A stretch of 64,000 nucleotides of DNA, taken from contig OY821521.1 in NCBI GenBank assembly GCA_963682025.1, forward strand, positions 96,456,051 to 96,520,050. Direction: 5' to 3'. Under the pieces are notes generated by a model, which worked only from the letters and a program-made list of their open reading frames with translations, ran no database searches and had not been told where the DNA came from. This stretch comes from Cordilura impudica. Lineage: Eukaryota > Arthropoda > Insecta > Diptera > Scathophagidae. This document shows positions 32,911 to 43,646 of the stretch, piece after piece (position 1 is the first letter of the stretch; each line of letters begins with the position of its first letter). The translations under genes and the position numbers were made by a program.

Positions 32911-33810
32911 CGTCTATGTGTTTAATGCAAAAGATTTCTTACTTTTGTCGAATTGTAGGGATTTTTTGAAATTTTTTTTTAACAACTTAATATTATATAC
33001 ATTTCAATTTTAAACTTTAAAATTAAAAATATCTATCTTTTTTAAATCTGGTAATAACTCTATAATATGTAGAAAGTAAATGCGTGGCTTCTTTAATAAG
33101 AATGACAAGTAAAAAACACTTTTGTGCTGTTTACTTGTTTTGTGCATTTTTTTTAATACATAAGTACGCCATCTTTGTAGATCTCTTCGATTATATTAAG
33201 TAAGTTTGTAAATAAAAAAAAGAATATTAAAATATTATAAATGTAAACATAATTGATTTTAGAAAAATGTCCGATTCGTTTTTCGATGATGCTGAAAACA
33301 CATCAAAGAAATACAGAAAACAAAGGTTTTACTCAAGTTAGTTGAGAGACGGGAAGCAAATGGGATGGAACAGGTCAAAGATGACGACTTTAAATACAGA
33401 TGCAAGGCTTGTGAAAAAATATTAAATTGCGATAAATCAGATCTAAGTATACATACATGCTAATAACCAATGTCTTAAAAAAATATTTTTTAAAACCAAC
33501 AACCAAAATTCTGTTTACGTTATAAGATCCCATTTGCAAGCCATTTTAATTAATTGTGTAAATTTTAAATGGACATCTAGCCATATAAAAGATGAATTAT
33601 ACAGAATAGTAAAAATATTTTTTTTATAATATCTGTTGGTTTTTTATGTTGTTTTTATGTAATTCTAATGATATTCTTATCTTATTTTTTTACGATATTT
33701 TTTTCGTTTTTATGTTATTTTTGCATTATTGAAATTGAAAATTAACAAATTAAAAATAATTTTTTTTTGAAAAATTGAAAAAAGTAGTGTAGGGAAAAAT
33801 GTAGAGAAAA
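32911..33810 (+). other. A+T-rich region with a zinc-finger-like coding scrap
   Basis: At about 33267-33470 an ATG opens MSDSFFDDAENTSKKYRKQR. After a frameshift a segment 'FKYRCKACEKILNCDKSDL' with a trailing 'SIHTC' resembles a BED/C2H2-type finger such as those at the start of hAT transposases. It is too short to classify; the rest is without signal. Confidence 0.35.
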
Positions 33811-34596
33811 CAAGTACGAAAATTATAGTCGGTCTAGACCGACTATACGATACCCTATACCATGCGTTTAGAAACCCTATCTATTAGGCCTAACTAACTG
33901 GACATTGAAAATAAGCAAAACCAAATTTGAGTGGGATTTTTATTAATTTTTTTGGCTGCAGATATGAAAAAGTTCATATCGGATGCTATATCTATAAAGG
34001 GACCAGGTCCAAAAATGGACCGATCCTGATCATGTTTGGTAAAGTCTTTTGTATTTTGCAAAAATATGTACAAACAAAATTTGAGAAAAATCAGTGCAAT
34101 ATTTTTGTTTTTTAATAGATTTAAGTGAAGATCGGGAAGCAGCTCTATACGGGGTCAAAGGGATCATTTTTGGACTACTCATTAGTGGATGTAATGAACG
34201 CATACAAACCCAATTTGAGTAAGATCTATATGACAATTTGGATCTTATGGCAATTTATGTCGATTTCATATGGGTAATTTGTATGGGGGCTAGGTCTGAA
34301 CATGGACCGATTCTCACCAATTTCAACAGCGTTCATCCCATGGCCGATAAAAGCTCACGTACCAAATTTCATCAAAATATATGCATATTTGCGACCTGCA
34401 GTTTGATTACAAGCTTTACATGGACACACAGACGGACGGACGGACGGACGGACGGACATTGTTAAATCAACTCAGAAAGTGATTCTGATTCGATCGGTAT
34501 AATTAAAGATGGGTCTAGGTCAAATATATTTGGTTGTTACAAACAGCAGCACAAAGTCATTATACCCAAACCACATAGTGGTATAGGGTATAAAAA
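33811..34596 (-). repeat. Family R repeat, near full-length inverted copy
   Basis: It carries the terminal palindrome AGTCGGTCTAGACCGACT (33826-33843), 'gcagatatgaaaaagttcat', 'aagtgaagatcgggaagcag', a five-unit GGAC array (about 34434-34457) and the closing 'accacatagtggtatagggt'. It lies 1.3 kb from a direct copy, so the pair could form a large hairpin. Confidence 0.85.
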
Positions 34597-34768
34597 GTGG
34601 GTGTAGGGAAAAAAAGGGATTTTTTTTCATTAGCGTAGAGATTTCTGTAAAAATATCCTGGCATCACTGGTACCTATTAAAAAACAATGTAAGATTTCAC
34701 AAAACAATGCGACGTATATCTGCTTTGTTCAAAAGCCTTCACAAGACTAAATGAAATTGTTACTTATG

Positions 34769-35334
34769 CATGAAACACATAGACGACAGAGGCTACACAA
34801 GCACGCGGATACAAATGCTGCTGGCTGCAATTATAGTCGTGTAGTCAACTACTTAATTTTTTTGAAAACGACAGCAACATATAACAACAATATAAACAGC
34901 TGTTTTTATACAAAATCATTTTTATTTCAGTAGTGCCAATTATATTTTTTTTTTTACTTTATTAAAATAGAAAAACATGTATGATTCTATTTAAAATTGT
35001 CTTAAATATATTACTTATTTATAATGCATTATTATAACGTAAAAATAAATAAATAAATTTACTTATTAATAGAATTGTTATAGCACTTCATTTTGCGATT
35101 AATTTTTTCAACAAAATAAATTATTTCATAGCACTAATATCTTCTGCATATTTCGTTATATTGTCAACACTATTTTTATTTTGTAGCCAACAAAAATAGA
35201 AATTAGCCTAAGCCAAAATGGTCATGTAGTCGTGTGGCTGTGTTGGTGTCAAAATAATCGTTTTCATATCAGCGTGTGTATTTTATTTTTGACAGGCTGT
35301 AGTCGTGTAGCCGCTGTCGTCTATGTGTTTCATG
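34769..35334. mobile_element. MITE with ~30-bp inverted termini
   Basis: The left end reads CATGAAACACATAGACGACA followed by 'gaggctacac'; the right end, reverse complemented, CATGAAACACATAGACGACA followed by 'gcggctacac'. A 'tagtcgtgtag' motif recurs at 34845, 35227 and 35300. There is no coding frame and no clear target duplication (flanks 'acttatg' and 'agagagt'). Non-autonomous, superfamily unknown. Confidence 0.75.
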
Positions 35335-35976
35335 AGAGAGTTCGGCTTACTGGTGCCATTATGTATATGTGTGTGTAAACAAAAATATACGATATCCCAG
35401 TAATCATTTCGAAGATTGTTTTAACAAAAATCATCTTACTGTGTCTTCTTCGAGCACTTGTGATGATTAAAAACTGATAATTCACATGCGGTATTAGAAA
35501 ATGACTAAGAAATGATTTTTGCTTACGCTTAAAAAGTGATTTATAGAAAAATGACATTAAATATGACTCAAAAATAAGTCGAAATTAATCAGAAAATTGG
35601 ATAAAAAAGGTTCTCAAGAAGAGTCGGGGGTAAGGAAATATTTCCTCCCAACAAAACAATATTTTGTGAACAGCAAAATAGCGCATTTATGACTGTTTTA
35701 ATAGCACAGAGGAGTCAAAAAAGACTCCATATGATCACTTATTGCATAAAATGTTTACTGGGATTTTATTCACTATCTGTAGAAACAGTTTTTTAAGTAA
35801 AACAAACCTGCACACAATTTTAATTCTATTTCGTTTACAATGATACGATCACTTTGTTTACTAGCTAGTAGTAAAATAAGAAAATAGTATTATAATACAG
35901 CGTAATGATGAATTGTACTTCTCAATTAGTTTATTTTTAATGTGCCATAAGAAGTTCGGTTTGTGCTAAGAAAAGA
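35335..35976. other. Spacer without recognised features
   Basis: A minus-strand frame of 75 codons at 35330-35557 has no recognisable motif. Nothing else was found. Confidence 0.45.
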
Positions 35977-36109
35977 ATGAATACATGTTTCCCAGGGCGA
36001 AGCTTAGTCATTACACTTTGATTGAGTTGAGCCCGCGACTATTCCTGATGTGGATAGATCGTGCCTACAATTTTTGGTAGTTGGGAATGGCGTTTGTGCA
36101 AAGGGAAGC
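35977..36109 (+). pseudogene. U1 snRNA-derived sequence, unit 1 (5'-truncated)
   Basis: From about 35988 the sequence follows U1 snRNA from stem-loop II to the 3' end: 'cccagggcgaagctta', 'cattacactttgattgagtt', 'gcgactattcctgatgtg', the Sm-site-like 'caatttttggtag', and the final stem 'gggaatggcgtttgtgc'. The block order and the 'GAYTATTCCTAATG' and 'GGGAATGGCGTT' stretches match fly U1 as I remember it. The first ~45 nt, including the 5'-splice-site-pairing end and stem-loop I, are missing, and no proximal sequence element was recognised upstream. It is therefore most likely a pseudogene. The Sm site AATTTTTGG is intact. Confidence 0.7.
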
Positions 36110-36240
36110 ATGAACACATGTTTCCCAGGGCGAAGCTTAATTATTGCACTTTGATTGAGCTGAGCTCCGCGATTATTCCTAATGCGGAATAACTCGTGCA
36201 TTCAATTCTCGGTAGTCCGAGAATGGCGTTTGCCTGCGCC
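36110..36240 (+). pseudogene. U1 snRNA-derived sequence, unit 2 (5'-truncated)
   Basis: A second copy starts 133 bases after the first at the same internal point (catgtttcccagggcgaag). Its 'tccgcgattattcctaatg' and 'cggaataactcgtgcat' are closer to genuine U1 than unit 1. In contrast the Sm site has changed to 'caattctcggtag'. It ends with 'gagaatggcgtttgcctgcg', the last hairpin. The shared start point and head-to-tail arrangement indicate a tandem duplication of an already truncated copy. Confidence 0.7.
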
Positions 36241-36474
36241 AACCATTAAATAATAAATTTTAAAAATGTATTATAATTAAATATTATTGACATCTATATT
36301 ATATTATTATCATCTGAGAAAAAAATTTTTTTTTAAACACCAATTTTTTTCAGGGTAGAATTTTATGGTTTCAATGTACTAAAAGTAGAACCCTTAAAAT
36401 CATACTATTTTTTGCAACCCTAAAAATTGCAGTATTTTGTATAAATAAAATAATTTATATTTATATTATTTTGC

Positions 36475-36655
36475 CCGATTGAAGCCGCCATCGTGATTTC
36501 CACAGACGGACAGACGGACATCGCTATATCAACTCCGCTTGTTATAAGGATTACAAATATATATATTTTATGGGGTCCAGATTTTTTTTCTAATTATTAC
36601 AAACGGAAAGACAAACTTATATATACCCTCTGCACACTGGAGTGGAGGGTATAAA
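36475..36655 (-). repeat. mini-me/INE-1-like repeat
   Basis: It contains 'atcgtgatttccacagacgg' with the gacggacagacgg array, 'ctccgcttgttataaggatt', 'atatatattttatggggtcc' and 'atataccctctgcacactgg' ending 'agtggagggtata'. It is the closest inverted relative of the copy at the right edge of the window. Confidence 0.8.
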
Positions 36656-37135
36656 TATGAAAAATATTGCCTGCAAACTTAAATTACTCAATAAAGATGA
36701 ATGAAACAAAAAAAAAAAAAATATTGGAAACCTTTTTGATGTTACCAGCATTCGATTATCACCAGTTAATTTGCAGGACGTTAGGACGTAGATAAATATA
36801 AGGTGATTACTTTTTTTGTCTTCCCAATTTCATTAATGCTTTTAAATGATATTTAGTGCTTTTAAATGAGGCTAAAGATCAAATGTTTTTGCTTTAAATA
36901 AAATATGAAATATTCGCACATCTGTAATAGTTGATATATATTCTCCAGGTTATACAGCTGTTTTGGGTCGAGTCACTAACTCTCATCAGCTACCAAAAGC
37001 AGAAAAAAGTTTGTTTGGTAAAAGGTTATATTCATATATCTTTGCAGAAAATAACCAACGAGTTATATTATTTCGTTTTTCTTTTTGTTTCGTTTTCCTT
37101 TTTCAGTGCTTTTAGTACCTCTTAAATATATGTTA
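36656..37135. other. A+T-rich spacer, nothing recognised
   Basis: No coding or repeat signal apart from homopolymers. Confidence 0.5.
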
Positions 37136-37830
37136 CAAGTTAGGTTAGATGGGTTGCCCGCCCGCAGACCATGTGGGCCATTGTGATACCCTTAAGAAAG
37201 TGTCGAAAGGTAGAGATTGAGAAAGAGATTATAAAAATACAGATAGATGATATAAGGAGTATAAAAAAGAAACAAAACGTGAAAAAGAGCTCGTTTGTCC
37301 GCTATGCATTCCACCTGAACCAGAAAGATTCCCTCAAGAAGTCCGCAAGTTAGCCGAGCGGAACATCCACTATGTAGCTCAGGTTATCGAAGAACCTTTG
37401 TCCTAGATATCTAAGGCGCCGCTCCTTCAGTTTTGAACATTGACACAGCAAATATTGCACTGACTCCTCCTCGTCCACATCCATATAGCTCCTGCAGAAG
37501 TCGGCTCTCGCGACACCTATGCATTATGCCATCCGCCCTATTACACAGTATCCAGTGAGTTATCCAATAAGTAGCCTAATTGTCTCTTTAACAAAACCAA
37601 GGATTGATTTCGTTCTCCTTGGATTAAGCAAGGGCCATAGGATCAGCGATATTCCGAAAGAGGTCAGTTGTGTCCACCATGTCCTTAATTCGAGATCAGC
37701 TGCCTCTTTAATTAGAATCTGAGCCCTTCCCGCACCCCTATCAGCCAGCTCGTTTCCTTTGACACCACTATGTCGTGGAACCCATATCAGTCTTACGGTG
37801 TGTTGCCGGATTTGGTCTATTTTTTGTTTT
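37136..37830 (-). pseudogene. Third RNase H-type non-LTR retrotransposon fragment
   Basis: Minus strand. The 5' truncated edge, near 37830, lies in a T/G-rich run. The frame gives the last RNase H block 'VRLIWVPRHSGVKGNELADR' with catalytic His and Asp, then a long linker. After a frameshift comes the C-terminal block 'ADFCRSYMDVDEEESVQYLL' and 'CQCSKLKERRLRYLG', parallel to the Cys/His region at 2515-2600. The 3' untranslated end contains 'gtatcacaatggcccacatg', nearly the same as 'gtatcacaatggaccacaga' at 2731-2750, and finishes with two CTAAC units. It is a relative of the 1099-2805 element. Confidence 0.75.
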
Positions 37831-39154
37831 GTTTTTTTGTTTTTTGGTTTTGTTTTTATTTCAAAATAATAATTCATTACAATTTCAAAGCCTCAGCGCC
37901 ATAAAGTTATTATTGAAGCGAGTTGACGTGATACATTCTCTCACACACTTCGATCTAACGGTTCTCGATTTTCAAGCTTTGAGAGCAACAAGGCTGCCCA
38001 CGAAAATATTAATGGTCATTGGATCCGTATCTCGCTACAGAATTATTTTCGTTGGTATGAGAAATGCGTGAATCTAGGAAAATACTACATTACTATTTTA
38101 TAAAATAGAACTACATCGCAAAAGCTCTAATAAATAATTGCAAAGCAACACAAAAATAAGGCTCAGTTGAAGCAGTTCTTTGTAATCTTCTCTTGGTTGC
38201 ATTTCCTCAAACTGCGCTTTTATAAAATAGAATTACATCGCAAAAGCTCTAATAAATAATTGCAAAACAAAAAAAAATATAATTTTTAATTTATTTTGGG
38301 TATGAGAAGTAAGCTGCCTAGAGTTTGAGGGGAGTTGCAAAAAATTTCAAAATCAACCATATAGACTCTCATTGCAACAGAACCACCCATATTTAATATT
38401 TGAAAAGAAAAAATAAAAACTAACATTAAAAAAAATCCGATGCATAACTGGCAAAAACACCTTAAAATATTTTTAATTTCACAAAATGGGTACAAAGGGC
38501 AAAAAGGGTATAACTTTGGAACAGTAAGAGCAAATTCAATAATTTGTTCTTTAAATGACTCAGCCTGTATCCACATTTTTAACTGCGTCATTATTTTTTT
38601 AATTTTGGTAGAAACTCTTAAAGTTACAAAGCATTACTTTCAAAATTTATGCAAAATTTGCGAAAAAATGTCATTCAGGGGAGCCAAATGAGCAAAAAAA
38701 TTACCGAAACTTACGATTTCTACACAGAAAAGAAAAGCTTGAACATTCTGCTTTTAAAATATTTACTTTGTAAAAGAAAATCATGCTTATGGGCCAAGTA
38801 ATAAGTAAAACTCAAAAAAGTCCGGGAATCCCGATTTTTGGGTAAAATTCGACTTTAGCGACCTCTAAACCTCTTCCGAAAAATCTGAAAAAAATCACAA
38901 AAATACTTTACCCTATAAGCTTTCAAAAAATGCTTGGGCACCCATGAAAATCGAAAAATAATTTTTTTTTGGGACACCCTATTTTTCATGTGCTTGAAAT
39001 CATGGTAAGTTACTATATTATTAGACTCTTCTGTAACCAAATTATCATCAAAGAAAATCATAATATGATAAAAAGTATTTAAAATACAAAGCAACGAAAG
39101 CATGATAAATTTTATATTAAAAAACTTTTTTAAAAAGTTGAGCATGCACAATGA
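37831..39154. other. Spacer with a 60-bp direct repeat
   Basis: The sequence 'acatcgcaaaagctctaata' with flanks is present at about 38097-38152 and again at 38218-38272, a spacing of about 121 bases. The stretch 38430-38980 looks like an old repeat but was not assigned. Confidence 0.45.
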
Positions 39155-39386
39155 TACACACAGAAAAATAATTCACCCACCGAATTGTTCTAAAGCTTAA
39201 CAACAGAATTTTCGTTTGTATCAACAGAAATGTTATAGCAGCCAACCATTTTCTATTGTGATAATATATTTTCTATTGAGACAATAGAACTGTAATTCCA
39301 AGCAACTCAAAATTCGGTTATAAACTTCATCGCAATTCGGTTGGCAACTTATTTGGTAGCCACAACAAATCTGTTTTCTGTGTGTA
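39155..39386. mobile_element. Short MITE with TACACACAGAAAA ends
   Basis: Left end TACACACAGAAAAATAATTC; right end, reverse complemented, TACACACAGAAAACAGATTT. The interior is rich in 'ttctattg' and 'aattcggt' motifs. 232 bp, non-coding; the target duplication is unclear. Confidence 0.55.
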
Positions 39387-39904
39387 TATATAAACATTTT
39401 ATGAGTCATTAGTGCAAATAAATAGTAATGCAAAAGCAAATATTTTTCTTATAACTATGTGAGATCAAACATAAAATTTACTTACTGAAATACTCGTATA
39501 AACTCGTATAAATCCCAATCCACTATTACTTTCGCTTAGATTGACCTGCAGACAATAAAACTGTATTATGTCCAAGCAAAAATCATTAGTGATCCTTGAT
39601 TCAAGTTAGATTGCATACCCGAGCTATTATGATAAAACTAAATAATAAAATATTATTGATGTTAACTGAATAGAAACAAAATTTACCTTCAGGTTTAATA
39701 AATGCCGAAGGTTCAATCCTTTGTATATTAGCTCAAGCCTTATACAAAATGGTGTTGCGGTTCTCTCTTCTTTTACTATTGACGGCAACAATATTACGAG
39801 TACTAGTTATAACATTAAAAGTGTTAATGATTAATTAATTTTTTTATTTATTAAAACACTTATTTGATAAATTTCTATATTAAATTTTTTTAATTTTCTT
39901 ACAG
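39387..39904 (+). other. Intron end before channel exon
   Basis: A+T-rich sequence ending in a strong polypyrimidine tract and acceptor (ttttaattttcttacag) immediately before the exon at 39905. Confidence 0.6.
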
Positions 39905-40192
39905 GATCCGATGAAACGTTCGAAGCCATCAACTTTGCGTCGTACATTAAATGCTCTACGTCAACGTTTAACAAAACGAAGACGTTCGAAACCGCCCGAT
40001 TGGTTTTTGGAACGTTTCTCAAATACAACAAATACCGATAAAATTGGTAAGACACCTCCCGCAACCAATGCCAATAATAATGATGGCAGTACAACAAATG
40101 TCGCCGATGCAGGACCATCATATGAGATACGTGGCTCAAGTCGTTTGTGTAACCGATTATCGGTTAATCCTACATTACAGTCACACTATAGG
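39905..40192 (+). CDS. CNG channel alpha-type subunit, N-terminal cytoplasmic exon (probable orthologue of Drosophila CG42260)
   Basis: A 288-base exon, phase 0 at both ends, is bounded by ttacag|GATCCG and TATAGG|GTAAGT. It encodes 96 residues: a strongly basic segment (MKRSKPSTLRRTLNALRQRL, then TKRRRSKPPDWFLERFSN), a low-complexity Asn/Thr linker (TPPATNANNNDGSTTNV) and the conserved approach to S1 (LCNRLSVNPTLQSHYR). This part of the channel is intracellular and contributes to gating and assembly. It is separated from the next exon by a 61-base intron. The wording of the conserved parts is very close to the fly CNG channel I recall as CG42260; the linker is the least conserved part. Confidence 0.9.
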
Positions 40193-40253
40193 GTAAGTTT
40201 GAAGAATAAAGAAAACTTTAAACGAGAACTGTATTTTTTTATTTTATTTACAG

Positions 40254-40416
40254 TGGCTGGCAATCGTTTCCTTAGCTGTGTTATATAATATCATTTTTGT
40301 TATGGGCCGTTCTGTCTTTTGGGAGATAAATCAGCGGGCCACACCACTTTGGTATTTCTTAGATTATTTATGTGATTTTATCTATTTAATGGATACCTTA
40401 GTTCATATGCACGAAG
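40254..40416 (+). CDS. CNG channel alpha-type subunit, S1-S2 exon
   Basis: A 163-base exon with acceptor tttacag|TGGCTGG and donor GAAG|GTATGT, phase 0 in and phase 1 out. It encodes transmembrane helix S1 (WLAIVSLAVLYNIIFVMG), a short extracellular loop with WEINQRATPLW, and S2 (FLDYLCDFIYLMDTLVHM) ending at HMHEG. In CNG channels S1-S4 form the peripheral sensor-like domain around the pore. The split glycine codon (G|GT) is completed by the exon at 51286, giving the family-typical junction [12 protein letters not shown]. The intron that follows is 10.9 kb and filled with transposons. Confidence 0.92.
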
Positions 40417-42544
40417 GTATGTATGCAGAAAAGTTTTTTATGAAGAAAAATAACTTTTCCATCAAATTTCTTACCTATTTTTGATTTTATTTTTTAACGA
40501 CAAGCCAAATACTAGTTCTTCACTTAATGTAGCTTCTTCTGCAACAAATTTCTTTAAATTAATGCATAAAATATCATATCGCACCTGTACCTCTAAAGTG
40601 AGTCAACTCAAAATTTATAAATTTTCAGTAGAGGCAAAAAGGTTTTTTTTTTTAATATTTACTATAAAATTTAAAAACAGTTGTTTCATTGTAAAGAATT
40701 GCGAATAATAAGTATAGAACAGTAGTTGTTTTAGCGATTTTTTCAGTGGTCATCAAAAATAACAATTTTTTGAATGCAATTCAAAATATGTCTTTTTAGT
40801 GGATTCTAAAGGAGCTACTCTTATAACACAAAGAGGGTTGCAACTGTATTTTTTTTGTGAAAGACTAGAAAAATGGATGTAAGATTTTTACAACGGACTC
40901 ACATTAGAGGAACAGGTGCGATATATTTTTTTTTAACCATTACCAACAGTAGACTTTATTGTATGTCTTTCAAACAAAATTGTTGATAAAGTCTACTTGA
41001 AGTACACTTTAATTTTTTTTGCATACGGCCCTAAGAGTTTTTAGTTCGGATATGCCGAATTTATGATACCGTCAAACTGTGTCTTAGATTCAATACTACA
41101 CCAATTATGGGTACGATTTAAGTTAAGTTTAAGTTAAATTCAATTTAAATTTATAGTTGACTGTTTCCATTTTGGGTCAGTATTATAAAGATGATGACGG
41201 GTTTTGCACAGAAAAGAATAACTTCGATATGAAAAAGTCCATTACTTTTCTATTACACTGTTGTAAAATGTTGCGGTCATTGTCGGGGGTGGTGAGAAAT
41301 TCCAAATATGGGTGAATATACATCTCCCAAAGGATTGGCATTATCGTTATGCGAAAAGAATAAAATGAGAAATCGTAAATAGATTTTGAACTATAGCTGA
41401 AAAACTAAGCAAAAAATATTAAAATAAAGAAACAAAAATATATTAAAGATCACAAAAAAGTTTAGCCTGAGGATGCCAAACACTCTGGAAGTTTTCTTAT
41501 ATTGGTCTAGTACTTTCGCCCTTTGAATTTCTCACAAGATCAACATACGAAAATTATATTTTTTCAAGCTGTTTTGGGACTCATTAAACAAATTTTGATG
41601 ATTTTAAACTACAACCTGATCAGAATATCACTGAATTATTTTCACTAAAAAGAAGAAACACAGCTGATCTCATGAGAGTGTGATACTGATTTCCACAGAC
41701 GGACATTGCTGTATCAACTTCGCCTGTTATAAAGATCAAGACTTTTTTCTAATTATTATAAATGCTATGGCTTTTTATATACACTGTCTGCACGCTGGTT
41801 GTTGGTAAAAAAAATTAATCCAAAATTTGTTTATATAGTAAATTTATGGTTGGTATAGGCCGACTGCACATTACTCCACACCATGGGTGTAGGAAAGGAA
41901 TATTTTTTCGATATAAAAGATGTTGTCAAAAGTTACATTAACATGTCACCTTGTAGAACTCCCTGCTGTGTTTTTAAAAATATTTTGCTTCCAAAAATAT
42001 CACTCTTAAATATTTCGTTAATATTGTATGAACTTATTTAATGGTGCTTGTTAGCTTTCCTTCATCTGTTAGTGTCACTTAAACCATCAAATATATATTT
42101 TTTTTTCATTCTTATTGCAATCATGCTGGTTAAATAAAGTTGCACCATGTTTCATATTTTATTTAATAAAATTCAGTTGATAGTTTGTTACACTGACATC
42201 TTAATATTTCCTTTGGTATATACAAATTCCAAACAATATCGCAGTTGGTGGTACAATTTGGCACTCTGAAATGTTGTTTTATTTTACCAAAGTTAGTCGT
42301 ATGTTAAGCAAGTTTGGTTCAAGGCTGTTACACAAATTAACAACAAATATATTGTGTATCATATCATAGTACTTTTTATTTCTATAACAAATTGTGCCGG
42401 AAGTGGTGTCATTTATAAAAATGATATTAGTAGCTTAAACCGTGGCATGAAATTTTAGATTTCGACATCACCCACCAAAATATATCACGTGTCCCGGACA
42501 AGAAAACGTGCGTGCTCAAAATGGTGTGTTTTTTTATATAATAA
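40417..42544 (+). other. Intron sequence with two old mini-me-like fragments
   Basis: 41035-41115 has 'gttcggatatgccgaattta', the opening block of mini-me/INE-1-like repeats. 41560-41800 is an inverted copy with 'gattttaaactacaacctga', 'tgatttccacagacggacat' and 'tatatacactgtctgcacgc'. A 12-bp stem (AGTAGACTTTAT / ATAAAGTCTACT) lies at 40948-40997. No exon was recognised. Confidence 0.5.
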
Positions 42545-43057
42545 CACAGTGATACAAAAGTGAAAAAAAAAATTATGAAGGGGGTCTCATGCTATAATTC
42601 TGTTTTGTTGGAGTCCATAGAGTACGAAAATATTTGCAGTTTTTCTCGATCACTTCGTTAAGTTTGTTTTTTTACAGCAAATGTAGTGAAATAATGGTAT
42701 TCCTAAAGTTACTACTTCAATATATCATAAGATTACTGTTTTTAAACGGTTTTTCAAAAATGTTTTTTTGGTTTCAAAAATATGAGATTCACTTTTAAAA
42801 CAAAACTTATTTTTTAAAAAGCGGTTCAAAAATGGCTGAGCTACGATCGTTTAAGTTAAAAAAAAAATGCACTTTTCGCAACAAATTTTCATTTTCGTTG
42901 CGCTCTCATTTGATAGTGAGGGAGTTAAAATTTTTTATGTATTTTTTTTTTAAAGCACATTAAAGCCTCTTTCCAAAACACTTAAGAAAACTTAAATCTA
43001 TTGAAATTTAATTGAGTTATACTAAGTTTTATGCATGTAATTTATTCTATTTATTGA
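42545..43057 (+). repeat. Left terminal inverted repeat (~510 bp) of the large element
   Basis: Inverted copy of 47586-48074, with insertions and deletions mainly in A runs. It contains the blocks 'cgatcacttcgttaagtttg' and 'acgatcgtttaagtt', each found reverse-complemented on the right. Confidence 0.85.
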
Positions 43058-43646
43058 GCAATTTTTTTCCGGTTTAATCGTGAAGAAGTATGTATTTTTT
43101 TTTTTTCTAACTACAAAGCATTTTTCAAACTGTGTAAAACCCTGGTAATATGAGACTTAGCCAAAAAATATTAAAACCCAAAATATATTCAATTTTAAGG
43201 AAGTATTGAAAATTAAAGTGAAAAATTGGTAATTACAGTAAAATGTGTGATAAAAGTAAAAAAATTTTGTTTTATTTGTCTATTGTTTGTAGATAAACGA
43301 CATAAAATTGATGTATCGGTAAACAAACAAATTATTCCACTTTATGAAGACTATTTTAATCGTCGCTTTATACGCGGCATGTGGTATATACCATCAGTTG
43401 GCTGTTCATCATGCTTCTCAAAGCTAAGATCGTGAAAAATAAAACAAAAGGTTCTCTTGGATTACCATTTCTTGAACCTGTAACTTGGGTTTCATAACGT
43501 GCACATAGAAGAAATAATTGCTATTTCTGTTTGACGATCACAAGAGGTCACCACTACAAAATCAGACAATCCATAAAATACGCTGATGTTGATAATGTCA
43601 TTAAAACAGTGCCGCGTCAGAAAGATGACGCGGTTTCCATTTGGCT

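Noticed and set aside
35977..36240. Functional U1 snRNA genes
   Set aside because: Both units lack the 5' end that pairs with splice sites and stem-loop I, and no upstream promoter element was recognised. The minus-strand 65-codon frame across them is a by-product.
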